Source of the DNA: JAVZGQ01 sp038998365 | GTDB taxonomy: Archaea > Aenigmatarchaeota > Aenigmatarchaeia > CG10238-14 > SCSR01 | Assembly (NCBI GenBank): GCA_038998365.1 | Contig: JAVZHJ010000008.1 | Location: 1-18,388, forward strand | Direction: 5' to 3' | DNA: 18,388 nt | Shown: positions 13,878-18,388 of the stretch, one piece after another | Layout of the letters: every line of letters starts with the position of its first letter | How positions within the stretch are numbered: position 1 is the first letter of the stretch | Program-made: the position numbers and the translations under genes | Notes under the pieces: generated by a model | Database searches by the model: none | What the model was told of the DNA's origin: nothing | What the model saw: only the letters and a program-made list of their open reading frames with translations

Positions 13878-14615
13878 ATGATTAAAGTTGGCTGCTGCGG
13901 CTGGGGCTTCTTTAGAGCTAAAGATTTCCTTGGAGATAAAGCCAACAATTTCAAGTCTGTGCTACAAGCCTATTCTTCTCTTTTTCCTTGTGTTGAAGTC
14001 AACTCAACATTCTACAGAATTCCGAAGCTTGTGACAGCAGAAAAATGGAGGAAAGAAGTGGATGAAATCAAAAAAGATTTTGAGTTTACAGTAAAATGCA
14101 CGCAGCTCATAACACATCAAATAAAATTCTCCAAAGCTTCTGTCAATTTGTTCAACACGATGAAAGAAATTTGTAAAGCTTTGAAAGCAAAGATCTTGCT
14201 ATTTCAGTCGCCAGCAAGCTTTAAACCAAGCGATGAAAACATCAAAAGAATGGAAGATTTTTTAAAATCCATAAAAAGAGAAAAATTGATATTAGTTTGG
14301 GAGCCAAGGGGAGAGTGGCACAAGAAGCCTGAGCTTATAAAGAAGATTTGCAAGAAATTTGATTTGATTGAATGTGTAGATCCTTTCAGGAACGAGCCCC
14401 TTTACTTCGGAAAAGAAAAAATAGCTTACTTTCGCTTACACGGCTTCGGCTTGATAAGCATGTACAACTACAACTTCAGCAAGTACGAGCTTGAGCAACT
14501 GAAAGAAAAAGTTAAGCAACTTGAGAAAAACACTGAAGAAATTTGGGTAATGTTCAACAACAACATGATGTATAAAAATGCTCTAGAGTTCATGAATTTA
14601 ATAAAAGAAAAATAG
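13878..14615 (+). CDS. DUF72 (YecE-like) TIM-barrel protein
   Basis: The 245-residue protein has the DUF72 signatures: an N-terminal glycine-rich strand (VGCCGWGFF, where most relatives have VGTSGWSY), VEVNSTFYRIP at 39-49, FEFTVKC, LVWEPRGEW, and a late FRLHGFG. The family is widespread with unknown activity and adopts a TIM-barrel fold. Sitting third in an operon with two DNA glycosylases suggests a link to nucleic-acid damage. I chose the ATG at 13878, which follows AGGTG and sits 1 nt after the preceding stop; a TTG five codons upstream would extend into the glycosylase gene with no support. It converges on the TRAM gene with an 11-bp gap. Confidence 0.88.
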   Translation: MIKVGCCGWGFFRAKDFLGDKANNFKSVLQAYSSLFPCVEVNSTFYRIPKLVTAEKWRKEVDEIKKDFEFTVKCTQLITHQIKFSKASVNLFNTMKEICKALKAKILLFQSPASFKPSDENIKRMEDFLKSIKREKLILVWEPRGEWHKKPELIKKICKKFDLIECVDPFRNEPLYFGKEKIAYFRLHGFGLISMYNYNFSKYELEQLKEKVKQLEKNTEEIWVMFNNNMMYKNALEFMNLIKEK

Positions 14616-14640
14616 GAGAAGGGATTTATTCCTCTTCTCC
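14615..14640. terminator. Hairpin at the convergent DUF72 / TRAM gene ends
   Basis: GGAGAAG (14615-14621) pairs with CTTCTCC (14634-14640), extended by GGA/TCC inside, leaving a TTTAT loop and one bulged T. It straddles both stop codons. It is symmetric enough to act in either direction, but part of it encodes the Glu-rich tail of the TRAM protein, so it may be incidental. Confidence 0.3.
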
Positions 14641-14946
14641 CGTTTCTTCTGTTTCAAGTTCTTCCTCTGCTTCCTCTGCTTCTTCTTCAGTAGCTTCTTC
14701 TGCTGCTTCACCTGAAACTTTCTCTCCTATAGCAAATCTATTCCTCACTTCTGTTATTTTTATCTTTGTTTTTTCTCCCTGTTTGGCTCCAGCTATGAAG
14801 ACAACAAAGTTCTTTATCCTTGCTATCCCATCTCCTTTAGAGCCAACTTCGTTTATCTCTACATCATATTCCTCGCCTACTTTTACAGGCTTCGGAATAT
14901 CTACTCTAGGACCAAATCTCCTAAATCCACCTCTTCTAAAAGGCAT
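14626..14946 (-). CDS. Stand-alone TRAM-domain RNA-binding protein with acidic tail
   Basis: A 106-residue protein: an Arg/Gly-rich N-terminus (FRRGGFRRFGPR), a single TRAM domain at about 20-78 (VKVGEEYDVEINEVGSKGDG, IARIKNFVVFIAGAKQGE, ITEVRNRFAIGE), and a tail of almost only Glu, Ala and Thr (79-106). Single-TRAM proteins are archaeal and act as RNA chaperones; in methanogens members have been described as cold-responsive and transcriptome-wide RNA binders. The acidic tail is longer than in most relatives I know and might modulate RNA binding. Unlike most genes here it has a strong Shine-Dalgarno AGGAGG (14955-14960) 8 nt before its ATG and a probable leader of about 80 nt. Confidence 0.92.
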   Translation of the reverse strand: MPFRRGGFRRFGPRVDIPKPVKVGEEYDVEINEVGSKGDGIARIKNFVVFIAGAKQGEKTKIKITEVRNRFAIGEKVSGEAAEEATEEEAEEAEEELETEETGEEE

Positions 14947-15219
14947 TTACAAAACCTCCTTTACTTTTTTATTTCACCTCATGAGTTAGAAGTAGAGTTC
15001 TACTCTACCTTCCTCCCTTTTGGTTAATTGATAATTCTGAGAATAAGTATTTAAGCTTTTAAACTGTGCCGAGGATATTGAAAAACAATTTGATAGCAAA
15101 TAAATTTTTGGCTTATTTAAGCTTTTAAGCGAGCAAAACGAGCAAGTTTATCCTCTTGAATAATTTCAAGAAATACTTCTTTAAAAATTATTATTCACGT
15201 TCTAACTAACAATATAATT
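14947..15219. promoter_or_regulatory. Divergent leader and promoter region of the TRAM and P-type ATPase genes
   Basis: No gene is visible in these 273 bp. On the TRAM side there is a Shine-Dalgarno (14955-14960), a perfect GTAGAG-ttcta-CTCTAC hairpin (14992-15008) and a TATA-like AAGCTTAAATA (about 15048-15060). A 15-bp direct repeat TATTTAAGCTTTTAA occurs at 15048-15062 and 15114-15128. Another hairpin CTTGAA-taat-TTCAAG lies at 15155-15170. On the ATPase side AAAAATTATTATTC (about 15183-15196) is a TATA candidate 30 bp from the GTG at 15220. Confidence 0.5.
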
Positions 15220-17730
15220 GTGGAATGGTGGACTAAAACAAGCGAAGATGTGATAAAAACTTTAAACACATCTCCAGAAGGCCTGAATGAAGAAGCGGTA
15301 AAGGAAAGGCTAGCAACTTATGGCCCAAACGATATCCCCAAAAGAATGGAAAAATCAGCATTCAGCTTATTCATTTCACAGTTTAAAGACCCCCTTCTAC
15401 TAATGCTTTTAGCAGCAGCGATAATAGCTTACTTTACAGAAAGTGTCACAGAAACTATTATCATAGTTTGTATACTTCTTGTGTATTCTTTGCTTGGCTT
15501 CTTTCAAGAATACAAATCAGAAATAGCACTTCGAAAACTTTGTAAATACATAAGATATTGGGCCAAAGTTTTAAGGAATGGAAACTTGCTAGAAATTGAC
15601 ACTCGAAATCTTGTGCCTGGCGACATAGTTTTGATCGAAACTGGAGATAGAATTCCTGCTGATTTGCGCTTGATAGAAACAGATGATTTGGAAATAGATG
15701 AATCCTTAGTTACAGGCGAAGCTTATCCCGTTCTCAAAGATGCTGCCCCAATATTTGAAGAGAAAATTGAGCCACAAAAGATGAAAAACATGGCTTTCAT
15801 GGGAACATTGGTGACAAATGGAAAAGGAAAGGGTATAGTGGTTTCTACCGGAATGGAAAGCACTTTCGGAAAAATTGCAGGCTACTTGAAATCTGAAGAG
15901 CCCATAACAAGCTACCACAAAAACATAAGAAAGTTGAGCAAGTTCTTGATGGGAATTGTGATAACAGGAGTAATTTTCATATTCATCTTTAATTCAATCA
16001 CAGGGAAGAAAATTCTTGATTCATTCTTGTTTTCCTTAGCTTTGGCAGTTGGCATAGTTCCAGAAGCACTGCCAATAGTCATAACCATAAGTCTGTCAAG
16101 AGGAGCAATGAAAATGACTAAGCTTGGAGTGATAACTAAAAAGCTTGCAGCAATCGAAGATTTGGGCAACATGGATGTTTTATGCATAGACAAAACTGGC
16201 ACTCTAACTCAAAACAAAATAAAGCTAATAGATTATCTCGATTTGGATGGAGAAAGAGATATAGAGCTTGTGAATCTTGCATCCACAGCTCTATCAGTCA
16301 TAGAGAAAAAAGGAAAGCTCATAGGAAATTCTATAGATGTTGCAATAGGCGAATTTGCTAAAACCTTGCCAAACAAAAAATATGAAGTTGTGGATACTAT
16401 ACCTTTTGATTTCACGAGAAAAAGAATGAGTAGTGTGATTAAACAAGGAAAAAAGTATTTGTTGATATGTAAAGGAGCACCAGAAAGTGTAATTGCTGTT
16501 TGCACGAAGATGAAAAAGTCTGGGAGAGTTTCTAAATTGGAAAAAGATACGATTGAAAAAATTCTTGAAGAGCTTTTCAAAAAAGGCTATAGGGTAATTG
16601 CAGTTGCTGAGAGAGTGGTAGAGAAGAAAGATAATTACACAAAAGAGGATGAAAAAGATTTGGTTTTGCTTGGTTTCTTATGCTTTACAGATCCTCCAAA
16701 AGTTGGAATTAAACAAACTATAACTGAACTCAAAAAATTGGGAATAGAGTTAAAGATATTGACAGGAGACAATGCCATAATTGCGAAAGAGGTTATGAAA
16801 GAAGTTGGAATTGAAGTTAAAGGGGTTTTGAGCGGAATTGAAATTAATTCTATGAATGATGAAAGTCTTTGTAAAGCTGTAGATCAAAACAATTTGTTCG
16901 TCAGGCTTACTCCAGAACAAAAAGTCAGAATAGTTCAAGCTTTGAAGAAAAATGGTCATGTTGTCGGATTCTTGGGAGATGGTGCAAACGATGCTCCAGC
17001 TTTAAGATACGCAGATGTTGGGATTTCGGTTGAAAATGGGGTTGATGTTGCTAAAGAAGCTTCTGACATAATTTTGACAAGGAAAAGTTTGAAAGTTATT
17101 TTGGACGGTGTTGTGGAAGGAAGGAGAACTTTTGGCAATACAACAAAATATATACTCAACACATTATCAGCAAATTTGGGAAACATGACAAGCTTAGCTA
17201 TAGTTTCACCTTTTCTAAATTTTTTACCAATGCTACCGTCCCAAATCTTATTGACGAACTTGATTAGCGATGGGCCATTGCTTTCAATTTCCACTGATAC
17301 TATTGATGAAGAAGAATTAAAAATGCCAAAACATTGGAACCTTAGCTTCATAGGAAAATTTTGCGCTTTGTTTGGTCTCATAAGCTCGATTTTTGATTTC
17401 ACCACAATGGGCATACTTCTTTGGCTTGGAATGAGTGTTGAAATATTTAGAACAGGCTGGTTCTTGGAGTCTGTGTTGTCTGAAATACTCGTGACTTTTG
17501 CGATAAGAACAAAGAAAAGGTTTTACAAGAGCAAGCCGAGTGAAGTTTTACTTTTAACATCAATAATTTTTAGTTTGTTGGCCCTTGCAATAATTTATTC
17601 TCCCTTAGGGGTATTTTTTGAGTTTGTTCAACTAGATATAACTTTCGTATTAATCATAGGCTTGATTTTGTTAACTTATTTTGCCGTGGCAGAAGTTAGT
17701 AAGCACTTTATTTACAAGAAATTTTTGTGA
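15220..17730 (+). CDS. P-type ATPase, P3B/MgtA-like (probable Mg2+ or other cation transporter)
   Basis: 836 residues with the whole P-type layout: N-terminal cation-ATPase domain, actuator domain with VTGE (164-167), phosphorylation site DKTGTLT (Asp324), KGAPE in the nucleotide domain, TGDN, and GDGANDAPAL at the hinge. The M4 motif GIVPEALP (278-285) and the M5-M6 segment (NLGNMTSLAIVSPFLNFLPM, then LLTNLISDGPLLSISTD) resemble MgtA (GLTPEMLP; NFGN...FLPMLP...NLLYD) more than Ca2+ pumps. However, SDGP in M6 is closer to the TDG of Ca2+/H+ pumps, so the ion is uncertain. About ten membrane helices are expected. The start is GTG at 15220 with an AT-rich TATA candidate about 30 bp upstream; no upstream ATG is in frame. 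It is monocistronic, ending 12 bp before the convergent tRNA. Confidence 0.9.
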   Translation: MEWWTKTSEDVIKTLNTSPEGLNEEAVKERLATYGPNDIPKRMEKSAFSLFISQFKDPLLLMLLAAAIIAYFTESVTETIIIVCILLVYSLLGFFQEYKSEIALRKLCKYIRYWAKVLRNGNLLEIDTRNLVPGDIVLIETGDRIPADLRLIETDDLEIDESLVTGEAYPVLKDAAPIFEEKIEPQKMKNMAFMGTLVTNGKGKGIVVSTGMESTFGKIAGYLKSEEPITSYHKNIRKLSKFLMGIVITGVIFIFIFNSITGKKILDSFLFSLALAVGIVPEALPIVITISLSRGAMKMTKLGVITKKLAAIEDLGNMDVLCIDKTGTLTQNKIKLIDYLDLDGERDIELVNLASTALSVIEKKGKLIGNSIDVAIGEFAKTLPNKKYEVVDTIPFDFTRKRMSSVIKQGKKYLLICKGAPESVIAVCTKMKKSGRVSKLEKDTIEKILEELFKKGYRVIAVAERVVEKKDNYTKEDEKDLVLLGFLCFTDPPKVGIKQTITELKKLGIELKILTGDNAIIAKEVMKEVGIEVKGVLSGIEINSMNDESLCKAVDQNNLFVRLTPEQKVRIVQALKKNGHVVGFLGDGANDAPALRYADVGISVENGVDVAKEASDIILTRKSLKVILDGVVEGRRTFGNTTKYILNTLSANLGNMTSLAIVSPFLNFLPMLPSQILLTNLISDGPLLSISTDTIDEEELKMPKHWNLSFIGKFCALFGLISSIFDFTTMGILLWLGMSVEIFRTGWFLESVLSEILVTFAIRTKKRFYKSKPSEVLLLTSIIFSLLALAIIYSPLGVFFEFVQLDITFVLIIGLILLTYFAVAEVSKHFIYKKFL

Positions 17731-17741
17731 TTTAAGTTCGA

Positions 17742-17826
17742 CGCCCAGGGTGGGATTTGAACCCACAAGGTCTTGCGACCACCAGCTCTCCAGGCTGGCG
17801 CCATAGCCGGATTAGGCGACCTGGGC
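17742..17826 (-). tRNA. tRNA-Ser (anticodon GGA)
   Basis: 85 nt on the minus strand. Acceptor arms GCCCAGG and CCTGGGC pair perfectly (17820-17826 with 17743-17749), with a G discriminator (17742). The anticodon stem CCAGC/GCTGG encloses CTGGAGA, anticodon GGA, reading UCC and UCU. A long variable arm GGTC-GCAA-GACC marks class II (Ser/Leu/Tyr-type), and the T arm has GGTTCAAATCC. CCA is not encoded and there is no intron. It is divergent from the DUF1893 gene with only 36 bp between them. Confidence 0.96.
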
Positions 17827-17862
17827 AGCAAATATATATCAACTTTAAATAAATTTATTGAG
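17827..17862. promoter_or_regulatory. Interleaved divergent promoters of tRNA-Ser and the DUF1893 gene
   Basis: Only 36 bp separate the tRNA 5' end from the DUF1893 ATG. AAATATATATC (17830-17840) is about 28 bp from the ATG at 17863 and fits its TATA box. TTTAAATAAATTT (about 17844-17857) is at TATA distance from the tRNA 5' end on the other strand. Each TATA box therefore lies next to the other gene's start. Confidence 0.5.
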
Positions 17863-18294
17863 ATGGACGATTTAAATTTAGCAAAGAAAAAATTGAAAGA
17901 AAATAATTTAACGTTAGCTATAGCAAAAAATGGGGAAATCATCTTTGAGAGCAATTCTGAAGGAATAAAAGATTTAATTAAAGCAATAGATTTATTCAAG
18001 AAAGAGTTAAATGGAGCAGCTCTTGCTGACAAAATAGTTGGCAAAGCTGTTGCACTTCTCTGCTTATATTCAAAAATCAGTTCAGTATTTGCTGAAACTA
18101 TAAGCATGTTAGCACTTCAAACTTTAGAGGACTCAAAAATTTTTGTCGAATATGAAAAAATCGTGCCAAAGATATTGAATAAAAGGAAAGATGATATTTG
18201 CCCATTTGAAAAAATTTCTTTAAGCTTGAACTCTCCATCAAAAGCTTATGAAAAATTCAAATCAATTCTATCTATTCATCAATCAAGGCTTTAG
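17863..18294 (+). CDS. DUF1893 protein (cytidine-deaminase-like fold family)
   Basis: 143 residues. The N-terminal LKENNLTLAIAKNGEIIFES is the usual DUF1893 opening (a short beta hairpin), followed by GAALADKIVGKAVALL (51-66) and a late DICPFEK (111-117), the conserved blocks of the family. A Thermotoga member has a structure resembling cytidine deaminases, but the zinc-site HxE/PCxxC motifs of real deaminases are not seen here, so catalysis is unproven. The open frame continues upstream to 17773 through the antisense of the tRNA; I start at ATG 17863 because it has a correctly spaced TATA box. Its last 23 bp overlap the convergent zinc-ribbon gene. Confidence 0.85.
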   Translation: MDDLNLAKKKLKENNLTLAIAKNGEIIFESNSEGIKDLIKAIDLFKKELNGAALADKIVGKAVALLCLYSKISSVFAETISMLALQTLEDSKIFVEYEKIVPKILNKRKDDICPFEKISLSLNSPSKAYEKFKSILSIHQSRL

Positions 18295-18388
18295 GAGATT
18301 TAACAAAAACATGTCCACATTTTTTACACTCATAAGCTTTTGGGTAGCTCGCTTCCAACAATCTTGTTTTGAGTGAGCCACACTTAGG
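18272..18388 (-). CDS. Zinc-ribbon protein, C-terminal end (truncated by window edge)
   Basis: The minus strand is open from the right edge to a TAG at 18272-18274, giving 38 residues: PKCGSLKTRLLEASYPKAYE, then CKKCGHVFVKSPKALIDE. The KCG...CKKCGHVF pattern is the second half of a treble-clef or rubredoxin-like zinc ribbon; the first knuckle's partner Cys would lie just outside the window. It could be a stand-alone ribbon protein or the tail of a larger one. It overlaps the 3' end of the DUF1893 gene by 23 bp, which is in keeping with the compact layout. Confidence 0.65.
   Translation of the reverse strand, partial: PKCGSLKTRLLEASYPKAYECKKCGHVFVKSPKALIDE

Noticed and set aside
13863..13880. 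Upstream TTG start for the DUF72 gene
   Set aside because: It would extend five codons into the glycosylase gene; the ATG at 13878 follows AGGTG and sits right after the stop.
17773..17862. N-terminal extension of the DUF1893 frame
   Set aside because: The added 30 codons are the antisense of tRNA-Ser, and the ATG at 17863 has a well-placed TATA box.
1..18388. CRISPR array, rRNA genes, complete insertion sequence or transposase
   Set aside because: No regularly spaced repeats, rRNA-like segments or transposase-like frame were seen on either strand.

Overview
The window is an AT-rich, gene-dense stretch of an archaeal chromosome. GatD and GatE (the archaea-specific Glu-tRNA(Gln) amidotransferase), the archaeal e-MtaB-type methylthiotransferase, an Lhr helicase, a family 4 uracil-DNA glycosylase, a stand-alone TRAM protein and a tRNA-Ser without an encoded CCA all point to Archaea. 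Most starts lie about 25-30 nt downstream of a TATA-like box, so leaderless transcription looks common. Spacing is very tight, with many ATGA and convergent overlaps. This fits a small-genome, uncultivated lineage (DPANN-like is possible), but I cannot place the phylum from sequence alone.

Layout. (1) 1-1360 is the accessory-looking part. It holds the N-terminal end of an AAA ATPase running off the left edge, a truncated paralogue of the same ATPase family that stops where its Walker A should begin, two small ORFs of unknown function, two palindromes sharing a GGAAAC/GTTTCC half-site, and a 23-bp near-identical direct repeat bracketing the region. (2) 1361-2455 is an orphan radical SAM enzyme. 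(3) 2575-5783 is gatD-gatE, translationally coupled, convergent with speD (S-adenosylmethionine decarboxylase). (4) 6252-7981 is a minus-strand pair: a membrane PH-domain protein followed by e-MtaB. It is divergent from a cysteine-rich PflA-like radical SAM enzyme (8034-9125), with one shared TATA element between them. (5) 9117-12698 is a minus-strand operon lhr - 55-residue Sm-like gene - metallophosphoesterase, with every junction overlapping. The 55-residue gene is short enough to be missed by ordinary ORF calling. (6) 12762-14615 is the divergent partner: family 4 UDG, alkyladenine-type DNA glycosylase and a DUF72 protein. Together with lhr this forms a nucleic-acid repair island. (7) 14626-14946 is a TRAM RNA-binding protein with a long leader, a strong Shine-Dalgarno and a hairpin. 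(8) 15220-17730 is a P3B (MgtA-like) P-type ATPase, followed by tRNA-Ser(GGA), a DUF1893 protein, and a zinc-ribbon protein cut by the right edge.

The themes are translation fidelity and tRNA modification (GatDE, e-MtaB, tRNA-Ser), DNA and RNA repair or processing (Lhr cluster, UDG, AAG, TRAM) and ion or polyamine homeostasis (P3B ATPase, SpeD). The most interesting items are the Lhr/Sm-like/phosphoesterase operon facing the two glycosylases, and the decayed or remodelled ATPase locus at the left end with its repeats and palindromes.
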